The position numbers and the translations under genes are program-made. A DNA stretch of 64,000 nt from Calamus simplicifolius (Eukaryota; Streptophyta; Magnoliopsida; Arecales; Arecaceae): NCBI GenBank assembly GCA_900491605.1, contig UESW01005037.1, positions 377,861 to 441,860 of the forward strand, given 5' to 3'. Of the stretch, positions 23,842 through 33,925 are shown piece after piece. Each line of letters begins with the position of its first letter. The first letter of the stretch is position 1. The notes beneath the pieces are model-generated. The model searched no databases, was not told the origin of the DNA, and saw nothing but the letters and a program-made list of their open reading frames with translations.

Positions 23842-24660
23842 TTGCCTGTTAATATTTTTGATATGAAATGTGACATTTTCGATTTAAGTGGTGATAATTA
23901 TAAATTATGGAAGGAGAGAATTCTTCTTCAATTAGGGTGCATGGATATTGACTATGCTATCAGGAAGGATGAACCACATTCAGTTACATCTACTAGCACT
24001 CAGGCTGAGATTGCTGCGTATGAACGATGGGAACGGTCCAATCGTCTCAGTATGATCTTCATACATACTAAAATTTCTGCTAGTATACGTGGTTCAATTT
24101 CTAAGTGCAAAAATGTCAAGAACTTCTGAAGGCTATTGATGCACAATTTGAGTCTTCAGATAAGGCAATGGCTAGCACCCTAATGATAAAATTATCATCA
24201 ATGAAGCTCACTACGGTTGGAGGTGTGCGTGAGCACATCATGAAGATGAGGGACATTGCGGCTCAGTTGAAATCTCTAGAGGTTGAGATGTCAGAATCTT
24301 TCTTGGTGCACTTTATTTTGAGCTCACTCCCACAGCAGTATAGTCCCTTCAAAATATCTTACAACACACATAAGGACAAATTGTCAATTAATGAACTTCT
24401 GACCATGTGTGTTCAAGAGGAAGGAAGGCTGATTTTAGAAATGGGAGAAAGTGCACATTTAGTCACTCAGAGAAAGACTAAAGCTCCCAAAGCCAAACGC
24501 AAAGGAAAGGGTAAAGTATCCATCCATACAGAAGATAAGAAGGAGTCCAAGTGCTTCTTTTGCAAGAAGAAAGGGCATATAAAGAAAGATTGTCTCAAAT
24601 TCAAAGCTTGGCTTGACAAGAAAGGTACTCTAACCTCATTCGTATGTCATGAATCCAATT
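23842..24660 (+). pseudogene. Copia-1 gag, nucleocapsid-type protein, frameshifted
   Basis: Begins MPVNIFDMKCDIFDLSGDNY; the GDNYKLWKERI segment matches the DUF4219/retrotran_gag N terminus. The frame ends at 24127-24129 and gag continues in another frame from about 24105 (LLKAIDAQFESSDKAMAST...), giving one frameshift. The UBN2-like body (MKLTTVGGVREHIMKMRDI, LPQQYSPFKISYN) is intact, followed by a basic Lys-rich stretch and a CCHC zinc knuckle, CFFCKKKGHIKKDC (CX2CX4HX4C), near 24550. Gag packs the element's RNA into cytoplasmic particles. Confidence 0.85.
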
Positions 24661-27600
24661 TGGTTATATGTCATAACAAATGGTGGATTGATTCTGATTC
24701 TACAATCCATGTTTCAAATACCTTGCAGGGTTTTGTAAATCAAAGGAAACCATTGGGAAGTGAACAAAGCATCTATTCAGGAAACAAGATGGGTTCACAT
24801 GTGGAAGCAATTGGAACGTGCAGACTTATTTTACATTCTGGTTTTGTTTTGGATTTGGAAAAGACATTTTATATTCCAAGTTTCTCTAGAAATTTGATTT
24901 CAGTGTCAAGGCTTGTACCAGCAGGATACTCCTTTAATTTTAATAAAAGCTCTGTTGATTTATTTTATAAATCTAAGCTTATTGGGAATGGTACATTGTC
25001 AGACAATCTTTTCCAAATCAATTTGAAAAATAATACCACCTATAATGTGATGCACGCCCAAACTGGTATGAAAAGATGTGTTATAAATGAGAATTCCTCT
25101 ATTTTGTGGCATCGGAGATTAGGTCATATCTCCATTGAGAGAATTAAAAGATTAGTAAAAGATAGAGTACTTGATACTCTTGATTTTACTGATTTTGACA
25201 CTTGTGTGGACTGCATAAAGGGAAAGCAAACCAACAAGTCCAAAAAAGATGCCAAGAGAAGTTCGGAAATACTGGAGATCATATATACGGATATCTGTAG
25301 CCCAGATATGGATTTGTATGGTCAGAGATACTTCATCTCATTTATTGATGACTATTCATGATATATGTATCTCTACCTACTTCATAATAAGAACGAAGCA
25401 TTAGATGCCTTTAAGGTATTTAAGGCAGAAGTAGAGAAACAATGCGTAAGCAAATTAAAATCGTGAGGTCAGATAGAGGTGGAGAATATTATGGTAGATA
25501 CATTGAGAATGGACAAGCACCTGGTCCGTTTGCTCGGTTTCTTGAAGAAAATGGAATTATTGCATAATACACCATGCCAGGGTCTCCTGACCAAAACAGT
25601 GTAGCTGAAAGGAGAAACCGGACATTATTGGACATGGTAAGGAGCATGATTGTCAGCTCTAACTTACCTAAATCCTTGTGGACTGAAGCTCTTAAAACTG
25701 CTGCATATATATTGAATTGGGTTCCAACCAAGGCTATTTCCAAAACGCCATTTGAGTTATTTAAAGGTTGGAAACCAAGTCTGCAACATATACATGTTTG
25801 GGGATGCCCATCTGAAGTAAGAGTCTATAATCCACAAGAAAAGAAACTAGACCCAAGGACTATTAGTGGATACTTTATTGGATATGCTGAGAAGTCCAAG
25901 GGTTATAGATTTTATTGTCCATCTCATAGCACTAGGATTGTGGAATCAAGAAATGCAAAATTTCTTGAGAATGACTTGATCAGTGGGAGTGATCAATCTC
26001 AGTATTTGGCTTCTTCTGAGAAAGATCATTCAGTTATTCCAGCTTCCACTTCAAGTGAGGGATTGGTTGTTATTTATAGCACTCCTCAAACTCAATTAAG
26101 TGCCCAACAACCAGTCATTGAGATTTCACAAGCTGATGGTAATCTAGAAGATCGTGTTGTTCATCAACAATCAGTTGTGCAAGATACTCCTCAAGAGGTC
26201 ATTGACACAACATTAAGAAGATCAACTAGAATAAAGAAATCAGCAATTCCTAGTGATTATGTTGTGTATCTACATGAATCTGACTATAACATTGGAGCCA
26301 AAAATGATCCTGAAACGTTTTCACAAGCCATGAGTTCTAAGGAATCAAACTTGTGGTTCAATGCCATGAAGGACGAGATGGAATCTATGGCATCTAATCG
26401 AGTCTGGGATCTTGTTGAGTTGCCTGATGGTGTAAAAGCCATTGGATGTAGATGGATCTTCAAAATAAAGAAAGACTCACAAGGCAACATTGAGAGATAT
26501 AAAGCAAGACTCGTTGCCAAAGGATTCACTCAGAGGGAAGGAATCGACTACACGGAGACATTTTCTCCTGTATCCAAGAAAGACTCTCTCCGAATAATTA
26601 TGGCATTGGTAGCTCATTTTGATTTTGAGTTACATCAAATGGATGTGAAGACTGCATTCCTTAATGGAGATCTAGAGGAAGAGGTTTACATGAAATAGCC
26701 TGAAGGATTTTCCTCTGGTGATGGTGAGCATTTGGTTTGCAAGCTTAAGAAATCTATATATGGATTGAAACAAGCCTCACGTCAGTGGTATTTAAAATTT
26801 CATGATGTGATCTCTTCCTTTGGTTTTGAAGAGAACATCATGGATCAATGTATATACCAGAAGGTTAGTGGGAGCAAAATTTGTTTCTTGGTCCTATATG
26901 TGGATGACATTCTTCTTGCAACCAATGATAAAGGGTTGCTATATGAGGTGAAACAATTTCTCTCCAAAAATTTTGATATGAAAGATAAGAGTGAGGCATC
27001 TTATGTCATTGACATTAAGATCCATAGAGAAAGATCTCGAGGCATTTTGGGATTGTCTCAAGAAACTTATATCAATAAAGTCTTGGAGAGATTTCAGATA
27101 AAAAATTGTTCACCAAGTGTTGCACCTATAGTGAAGGGTGACAAGTTCGCTTTGAACCAGTGCCCTAAAAATGAACTTGAACGGGAACAGATGCACAACA
27201 TTCTATATGCTTCAGCTGTTGAAAGCCTAATGTATGCTCAGGTTTGCACAAGACCCGACATTGCATTTGCAGTAGGAATGTTGGGAAGATATCAGAGTAA
27301 TCCAGGTTTAGACCACTGGAGAGCTGCTAAAAAGGTCATGAGGTATCTTCAAGGGACCAAGGACTACATGCTCATGTATAGACAAACTGATCATTTGGAG
27401 ATAGAGGGCTACTCAGATTCGGACTTTGCTGGCTGCGTTGATTCTCGGAAATCAACATCAGGATTTATATTTATGTTAGCTGGTGGAGCCATATCATGGA
27501 GGAGTGCAAAGCAGACTTTGACTGCTACCTCTACTATGGAAGCGGAGTTCGATGCTTGTTTTGAGGCTACATCGCAAGGTGTATGGTTGAAGAGTTTCAT

Positions 27601-27876
27601 CTCAGGGCTTAAAATTGTTGACTCTATTACTAGGCAATTAAACTATACTGTGACAATTCAGCTGCTGTATTTTTGGCTAAAAACCATAAGAGTGGTAGTC
27701 GAAGTAAACATATCGACATTAAGTATTTAGCCATAAGAGAACGTGTTAAAGAAAACAAAGTGGTCATAGAACACGTTAGCACTGAATTGATGATAGCTGA
27801 TCCTTTGACTAAAGGCATGCCAATTAAGAATTTTAAGGATCATGTGATAAGAATGGGAGTTGGTTCCATGATATAA
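24661..27876 (+). pseudogene. Copia-1 pol: protease, integrase, reverse transcriptase, RNase H, broken
   Basis: Protease: WWIDSDSTIHVSN near 24682 has the catalytic D-S/T-G turned to DSD. Integrase: HRRLGHIS and CVDCIKGKQ form the HHCC zinc site near 25110-25225, then IYTDICSP and FIDDYS; TGA follows at 25359-25361, a frameshift near 25440, the D-stretch RSDRGGEY near 25470, TAA at 25565-25567, and SPDQNSVAERRNRT with the catalytic Glu near 25580. Reverse transcriptase: RYKARLVAKGFTQ near 26500, QMDVKTAFLNG near 26640, TAG at 26696-26698 where relatives read Gln, then LVLYVDDILLA near 26895 with YVDD intact. RNase H: YSDSDFAGCVDSRKSTSGF near 27410 and the STMEAEF block; a frameshift near 27640 precedes the C-terminal ADPLTKGMP. 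Strength: YVDD kept; weakness: at least three stops and two shifts. Confidence 0.92.
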
Positions 27877-28158
27877 TTGTATGGATAACAATTTGTACAA
27901 AGAAACTCTTATTTCAATTATTTGTTTATTTCTCATTCAGGTATACACGTTATATGACTTTTGAGAAATGACAAACTTTTCTTTTGGACTCTGAATAAAC
28001 ATATGGTTTATTCATTATGTTATGTTGTCACATTTGGAATAGTGGTAAAGAAATTGAATGCATTGTAATACACAGAAGATAATACTCATTTATAGAGGAC
28101 CTATCGCTATGATTCATGTATTTAATTTCTTGTTCAGTGTTGATAAAATATACGGACC

Positions 28159-28169
28159 AAGTGGGAGAA
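28159..28169 (+). other. Copia-1 polypurine tract
   Basis: AAGTGGGAGAA, directly abutting the 3' LTR. It is the usual priming site for second-strand synthesis. Confidence 0.85.
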
Positions 28170-28622
28170 TGTAATAACCCGTCGCCTTTTAATGGTCTTA
28201 TTTTATTACTAGCGTTTCACTAATTAAGAAGTGATAACAGCCCCCCCTTAAATGTTGAATGCTTGCTTGATGGGAGCATGCGGTGAAGGGAATTGAGTAT
28301 AAATAGGGAACCCTTCCTAAGGCTTTCAACAAGGTTATCGAAAGAAAAACCTAATAAGCGGAGGCATTGGCATTGAGTCCCTGATCAAGAGTACATTCTG
28401 AGGGCATACACCATCAGAGTGCGATGGCTCGTTGATTAGAAGAACTCAATCAAGATCCATCGAGAGGACTCAATCAAGATCCATCGAGAGGAGGAAGATC
28501 AATATTCAAGAAAGATCGAATTCCTTACCCTCATCGGATAGATTATTAATAATAATGGCTGAAGGTATTTAGCGATCATAATAAATATATTGGTATCGTG
28601 GTCAATATATTTAAATTAAGTG
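28170..28622 (+). repeat. Copia-1 3' LTR
   Basis: Begins TGTAATAACC like the 5' LTR and aligns throughout. It lacks an 11-base segment of the AACTCAAT repeat and ends AAATTAAGTG instead of AAATTAAGTCTTACA. GGAAG follows at once. Whether the missing six bases were lost after insertion or at integration cannot be told. Confidence 0.9.
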
Positions 28623-28859
28623 GGAAGAAGTGATATGCGGGGGCGTAAGGAGGGAGTAGCTCAGAGACAGCCACTGCGTGCAACGGGTAGAGGATCGACA
28701 GCTCCTTCTGGTTGTTCGCGTTTGGTGTGGGTTATCCCTGAACCCACTCCAGCTATGGTGAGCTTATTAGGCGATTCCCTGATGTTGTTGAGCTCCCGAA
28801 GGATGAAATCAGGGAGGAGACGAATGCGTGGCTAGCTGGGGGATCATAGCGTGATTTCT

Positions 28860-29700
28860 GGGGAGGAGGGTCTCCGCTGAGGCATTCACTAGGGAAGTGC
28901 GACGATGAGGAGGATTGAAGAATGAAGTGACTGAGCACGATGTGGAGGAGGGTTTCATCATCCTCTACTTCGTGGATACTGCCGATCGAGACCTGGTGTT
29001 AGCACAGCCGTGGACAGTTGGTGGCCAGGCTATGGCCATCAAATCGTGGAGGCCACAGTTTGTCCATGCTTTGAACGCGATCCAGACTGCTATTGTCTGG
29101 CTGCGCCTTCCCGATGGAACTCTGGGGTTGGGAATCACTGAGACAGATAACTAGCTGGGCTGGCGATCTGGTTGCCCTAGATGACTGTACGCTTCACCGC
29201 CAGCGTCTTCATTTTGCCCAAGCTACTGTTCGCATCCGCCTATCCCAGCCCCTGCGACCTAGCATGCTAGTGGCCGGACCTTAGGGCAACAACTGGCAAC
29301 GCTTCGTCTATGAGAACCTCACTGCTGTTGCCTCCGCTATGGAATGTTCCACCAACCCACAACGGATTGTGTGGCTGCTGGTGTGGGGGCTCCAGCGAAC
29401 CTCGGTCCGAAGGTTTGATGTCTTGGAGGACGAAGGTGACAAAGCTTCTTTTCCTCCGATGGCATTAGAGCCCAGCTCGCATTTGAAGGATTGCCTAACT
29501 GTGAAGGCAACGACATCTTCTCATCCCAAGCGAGCTCGCTCCCCTGTGCGCCCTGTAACCCGTGTGGGTTGTGTGGCTAGGCCCAAGGCAACGTCCGGCA
29601 CGGTTAGGGAAGCTGGCACAAAACTAAAACTTCCTGAAATTGGTATCAGCAGGGGCACTTTGTCTGAAACATCTTCTCATGAACACTTTGTATTCTCAGC
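28860..29700 (+). pseudogene. LINE B ORF1, DUF4283 protein, broken
   Basis: The frame at 28915-29154 gives VEEGFIILYFVDTADRDLVL, then AQPWTVGGQAMAIKSWRPQF and AIQTAIVWLRLP, the DUF4283 signature shared with LINE A. It shifts frame near 29100-29110 and stops. Further on, DLVALDDCTLHRQRLHFAQA and NNWQRFVYENL (the usual W..F.YENLP stretch before the zinc knuckle) continue the homology, with a stop near 29281. The C-terminal Ser/Pro-rich tail ends at the inverted duplication. No zinc knuckle is seen. Confidence 0.75.
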
Positions 29701-30044
29701 AAGGGCCTTTGGGAGATTCCGATATCGGGTTTTGCCAAAGGAAAATACTTTGTACACCATCTTCGGTGCAGCAAGGTCTACGTGAGCTGCACCGCTTCTT
29801 CCTATTGGTCAACATGGATCCCATGTGGCCTGACATGATGGGACAGAATAGTAGAGAGATAATATTACTTTTTAATCGTACATCCATTAAAAGTCGTTCA
29901 GCCTTTCACCATTAGTATAAAGACGAAAATGCCCTTTCCCTCCAGCCTACTTCAACCCGCCATCTTATTTGGATTTTGCTGATAAAAAATCGTAAGGTTC
30001 TGGCCTGGAAGAAGAGTATTCGAAGGAGTGGCAAAGCTCTGCCA

Positions 30045-30995
30045 GACGACATCCTAGTTCACAACTTTAAGACAAAGCATCAGTTTAAACCCACGACACC
30101 CTAGTTGGAAACCCACGACACCCTGGTTCATAACTCATGACACCCTAGTTCAAAACCTTAAGACAAAGCATCAGTTCAAACCCACGACACCCTAGTTGGA
30201 AACCCACGACACCCTAGTTCAAAACCTTAAGACAAAGCATCAGTTCAAACCCACGACACCCTAGTTCATAACCCACGACACCCTAGTTCAAAACCTTAAG
30301 ACAAAGCATCAGTTTAAACCCACGACACCCTAGTTCATAACCCACGACACCCTAGTTCAAAACTTTAAGACAAAGCATCAGTTTAAACCCACGACACCCT
30401 AGTTGGAAACCCACGACACCCTAGTTCATAACCCACGACACCCTAGTTCAAAACCTTAAGACAAAGCATCAGTTTAAACCCACGACACCCCCTAGTTCAA
30501 GACCCATGACACCCAAGTTCAAGACCCACGACACCCTAGTTCAAAATCTTAAGATAAAGCATCAGTTCAAACCCATGACACCCTAGTTGGAAACCCACGA
30601 CACCCTAGTTCATAACCCACGACACCCTAGTTCAAAACCTTAAGACAAAGCATTAGTTCAAACCCACGACACCCTAGTTGGAAACCCACGACACCCTAGT
30701 TCATAACCCACGACACCCTAGTTCAAAACCTTAAGACAAAGCATCAGTTCAAACCCATGACACCCTAGTTCATAACCCACGACAACCTAGTTTAAAACCT
30801 TAAGACAAAGCATCAGTTCAAACCCACGACACCCTAGTTGGAAACCCACGACGCCCTAGTTCATAACCCACGACACCCTAGTTCAAAATTTTAAGACAAA
30901 GCATCAGTTTAAACCCACGACACCCCCTAGTTCAAGACCCATGATACCCAAGTTTAAGACCCATGACACCCCAGTTCAAGACCCACAACAAAGCA
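30045..30995. repeat. Higher-order tandem array, left arm
   Basis: Built from 22-base monomers AACCCACGACACCCTAGTTC followed by AT, or with GGA or AAA variants at the junction, and a 25-base monomer of the type AACCTTAAGACAAAGCATCAG. They recur in a larger pattern of about 90-115 bases, with about ten copies of the CAAAGCATCAG monomer. A few CCCCTAG and ATGACACC variants occur at regular places, showing that whole higher-order units were copied. Confidence 0.9.
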
Positions 30996-31142
30996 GCCGT
31001 TCAAGACCATTGTGTAAAACAAAAATAAAATAGAAATGAAGTAAAAATTCAGCAAAGCGTATGTTTAAAAGCTAGAACTACAGATTTGCAAGCACAGAGA
31101 CGACAAGGGCCGTAGTCCCTCCATCAGCTTCTCTTGTTCAGA

Positions 31143-31568
31143 CTACTCGAGCTCGAATGCCGACATCGGGAAGCTGTCGGACAGCCCGGTGCCGGTCTTG
31201 AAAGTGATCTTCTCTGTTGAGGGGTCATTGATGTACATCTCAACAACAGAGAGCCACAGCAAGAGCTCCTTCGTCTTCACCCCTGTGATCTTCTTCATCT
31301 TGCGCTGCTCGACGAAGGCCGTCACCTCTGTGCCATACGACACCGTCTGCTTGATCTTCTTGAACGTATGCACCTTCTTCCTCTTCTGGATCAGCCACAT
31401 AAACCCAGCTGCACGATTGTAGCCAAACTCCTCGATGTCATCAAGGGGAAACAGACCCTTGGGGAGGCCGAGCTCTTCGAGTAGTTGGATGGAATTCTTC
31501 TTGCAGAGGTCATTGCCGTGGTAGACCTCGGCACCCTCACGGTGGCTCTCAATGGTCTCGGATGCCAT
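31143..31568 (-). CDS. DUF538 family protein, intact copy in the left arm
   Basis: 141 codons with no break, from ATG (complement of 31566-31568, just after a TAATACTAAC leader) to TAG (complement of 31143-31145). The product matches plant DUF538 proteins: ELGLPKGLFPLDDIEEFGYN, GFMWLIQKRKKVHTFKKI, VSYGTEVTAFVEQRKMKKI, GVKTKELLLWLSVVEMYI and a final SFPMSAFELE. The length is typical of the short, non-secreted members. There is no signal peptide and no membrane segment. The family has a beta-rich lipid-binding-like fold; members are stress- and senescence-related but the biochemical role is not settled. The frame is open further upstream (to 31706), but the ATG at 31568 fits family starts. It sits inside a transposon-like inverted duplication, so it is a captured copy. 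Intactness suggests youth or constraint. Expression is unknown. Confidence 0.82.
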   Translation of the reverse strand: MASETIESHREGAEVYHGNDLCKKNSIQLLEELGLPKGLFPLDDIEEFGYNRAAGFMWLIQKRKKVHTFKKIKQTVSYGTEVTAFVEQRKMKKITGVKTKELLLWLSVVEMYINDPSTEKITFKTGTGLSDSFPMSAFELE

Positions 31569-31708
31569 GTTAGTATTATCCGAAGGCTTGGAACGGAAGT
31601 GAATGGAAAGTGTCAGAAGGCCAAGGCTGGTGGTGTCGTGGATCTTTAAGACAAAGCAGCCGTTCAAGGAGCTCCACCGGGTCTTCCGCGAGGGGGAGCA
31701 GTACATCA

Positions 31709-32155
31709 GGCACTGAGGGTGTCGTGGGTCTTGAACTAGGGTGTCATGGGTCTTTAACTGGGGGTGTCATGGGTCTTGAACTAGGTGTCGTGGGTCTTGA
31801 ACTAGGGTGTCGTGGGTCTTCAACTAGGGTGTCATGTGTCTTGAACTGGGGGTATCGTGGGTCTTGAACTGGGGTATCATGGGTCTTTAACTGGGGGTGT
31901 CGTGGGTCTTGAACTGGGGTGTCATGGGTCTTGAACTTGGGTGTCATGGGTCTTGAACTAGAGGGTGTCGTGGGTTTAAACTGATGCTTTGTCTTAAGGT
32001 TTTGAACTAGGGTGTCGTGGGTTATGAACTAGGGTGTCGTGGGTTTCCAACTAGGGTGTCGTGGGTTTGAACTGATGCTTTGTCTTAAGGTTTTAAACTA
32101 GGGTATCGTGGGTTATGAACTAGGGTGTCGTGGTTTGAACTGATGCTTTGTTACC
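31709..32155. repeat. Higher-order tandem array, central block
   Basis: Monomers read GGGTGTCGTGGGTCTTGAACTA, the complement of the left-arm unit. The stretch 31930-32080 aligns directly with 33050-33200 of the right arm. The spacer between the arms is therefore partly a third, direct copy of the right-arm array. Confidence 0.88.
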
Positions 32156-32349
32156 CCTAAGTATTAGGATTAATTCTGTAGTTTGTCCAAAAAGTTACAT
32201 AAAAGTTAAAAATTACATTGATACAAAAATAAAAATAATGATAGTTCTACAATCTCTGTTACAACCCCTTTCACGTGAATTATTAGGAGTGTTTATAAAG
32301 CTCCCATGCAACTACTCTTCCACCCATCCATCCACCCATCTACAATCTC
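32156..32349. other. Unique spacer at the centre of the inverted duplication
   Basis: The only part of the structure with no counterpart in either arm. AT-rich, with a CCATCCATCCACCCATC run near 32325. No ORF of note. It is flanked on the right by the start of the DUF538 5' flank. Confidence 0.6.
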
Positions 32350-32439
32350 TGCTTTGTCTTAAAGACCCACGACACCACTAGCCTTGGCCTTCTGACACTT
32401 TCCATTCACTTCCGTTCCAAGCCTTCGGATAATACTAAC

Positions 32440-32863
32440 ATGGCATCCGAGACCATTGAGAGCCACCGTGAGGGTGCCGAGGTCTACCACGGCAATGACC
32501 TCTGCAAGAAGAACTCCATCCAATACTCGAAGAGCTCGGCCTCCCCAAGGGTCTGTTCCCCTTGATGACATCGAGGAGTTTGGCTACAATCGTGCAGCTG
32601 GGTTTATGTGGCTGATCCAGAAGAGGAAGAAGGTGCATACGTTCAAGAAGATCAAGCAGACGGTGTCGTATGGCACAGAGGTGACGGCCTTCGTCGAGCA
32701 GCGCAAGATGAAGAAGATCACAGGGGTGAAGACGAAGGAGCTCTTGTTGTGGCTCTCTGTTGTTCATATGTACATCGATGACCCCTCAACAAAAAAGATC
32801 ACTTTCAAGACCGGCACCGGGCTGTCCGATAGCTTCCCGATGTCGGCATTCGAGCTCGAGTAG
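32440..32863 (+). pseudogene. DUF538 family protein, frameshifted copy in the right arm
   Basis: Mirror copy of the left-arm gene. It starts at ATG 32440 and reads MASETIESHREGAEVYHGND, then meets a one-base deletion near 32523 (left arm GTAGTTGG, here complement GTATTGG) and a second near 32557 (GGGGAAACAG versus complement GGGGAACAG). The net two-base loss leaves the rest of the family sequence (VPLDDIEEFGYN... to SAFELE and TAG at 32861-32863) out of frame with the ATG. In the downstream part only a few residues differ from the left copy (for example HMYIDDPSTKK against EMYINDPSTEK), so the two are very similar overall. Confidence 0.85.
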
Positions 32864-33004
32864 TCTGAACAAGAGAAGTTGATGGAGGGACTACGGCCCT
32901 TGTCGTCTTTGTGCTTGCAAATCTGTAGTTCTAGCTTTTTAAACATACGCTTTGCTGAATTTTTACTTCATTTCTATTTTATTTTGTTTTACACAATGGT
33001 CTTG

Positions 33005-33925
33005 AACGGCTGCTTGTCGTGGGTCTTGAACTGGGGTGTCATGGGTCTTAAACTTGGGTGTCATGGGTCTTGAATTAGGAGGTGTCGTGGGTTTAAACTG
33101 ATGCTTTGTCTTAAGATTTTGAACTAGGATGTCGTGGGTTATGAACTAGGGTGTCGTGGGTTTCCAACTAGGGTGTCGTGGGTTTGAACTGATGCTTTGT
33201 CTTAAGGTTTTAAACTAGGGTGTCGTGGGTTATGAACTAGGGTGTCGTGGGTTTGAATTGATGCTTTGTCTTAAGGTTTTGAACTAGGGTGTCGTGGGTT
33301 ATGAACTAGGGTGTCGGGGGTTTGAACTGATGCTTTGTCTTAAGGTTTTGAACTAGGGTGTCGTGGGTTATGAACTAGGGTGTCGTGGGTTTCCAACTAG
33401 GGTGTCGTGGGTTTGAACTGATGCTTTGTCTTAAGGTTTTGAACTAGGGTGTCGTGGGTCTTGAACTTGGGTGTCATGGGTCTTGAACTAGGGGTGTCGT
33501 GGGTTTAAACTGATGCTTTGTCTTAAGGTTTGAACTAGGGTGTCGTGGGTTATGAACTAATTTAAACTGATGCTTTGTCTTAAAGTTTTGAACTAGGGTG
33601 TCATGGGTTATGAACTAGGGTGTCGTGGGTTTAAACTGATGCTTTGTCTTAAGGTTTGAACTAGGGTGTCGTGGGTTATGAACTAGGGTGTCGTGGGTTT
33701 CCAACTAGGGTGTCGTGGGTTTGAACTGATGCTTTGTCTTACTAGGGTAGAACTGATGCTTTGTCTTAAGGTTTTGAACTAGGGTGTCGTGGGTTTCCAA
33801 CTAGAACTGATGCTTTGTCTTAAGGTTTTGAACTAGGGTGTCGTGGGTTATGAACCAGGGTGTCATGGGTTTCCAACTAGGGTCGTGGGTTTAAACTGAT
33901 GCTTTGTCTTAAAGTTGTGAACTAG
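33005..33925. repeat. Higher-order tandem array, right arm
   Basis: Complement of the left array: GGGTGTCGTGGGTTATGAACTA and TGATGCTTTGTCTTAAGG units. Near 33738-33810 there are small deletions that fuse units (CTTACTAGGGTAGAACTG, CAACTAGAACTGATGC), so it is more rearranged than the left array. Confidence 0.9.

Larger units (their letters stand above)
21937..28622 (+). mobile_element. Copia-1: Ty1/copia LTR retrotransposon, complete structure, broken ORFs
   Basis: All landmarks are present in order: 5' LTR (21937-22404), primer-binding site (22407-22418), leader, gag, protease, integrase, reverse transcriptase and RNase H (pol order PR-IN-RT-RH, diagnostic of copia), polypurine tract (28159-28169) and 3' LTR (28170-28622). 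GGAAG flanks both sides (21932-21936 and 28623-28627). By eye the LTRs differ by about 14 substitutions, mostly transitions, three single-base indels and one 11-base indel over about 455 bases, so the insertion is not very young. The 3' LTR lacks the final CTTACA seen in the 5' LTR. Stops and shifts in gag and pol make it non-autonomous. Confidence 0.92.

Noticed and set aside
31744..31947. Repetitive frame reading K-T-H-D-T-P-V-Q-D-P-R-like units
   Set aside because: It is only the translation of the 22-base satellite monomers, on a strand without start or context for a gene.
30045..33925. Regular repeats of 22-25 bases that might suggest a CRISPR array
   Set aside because: There are no unique spacers of constant size. 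The units abut each other, occur in both orientations, and the host is a plant.
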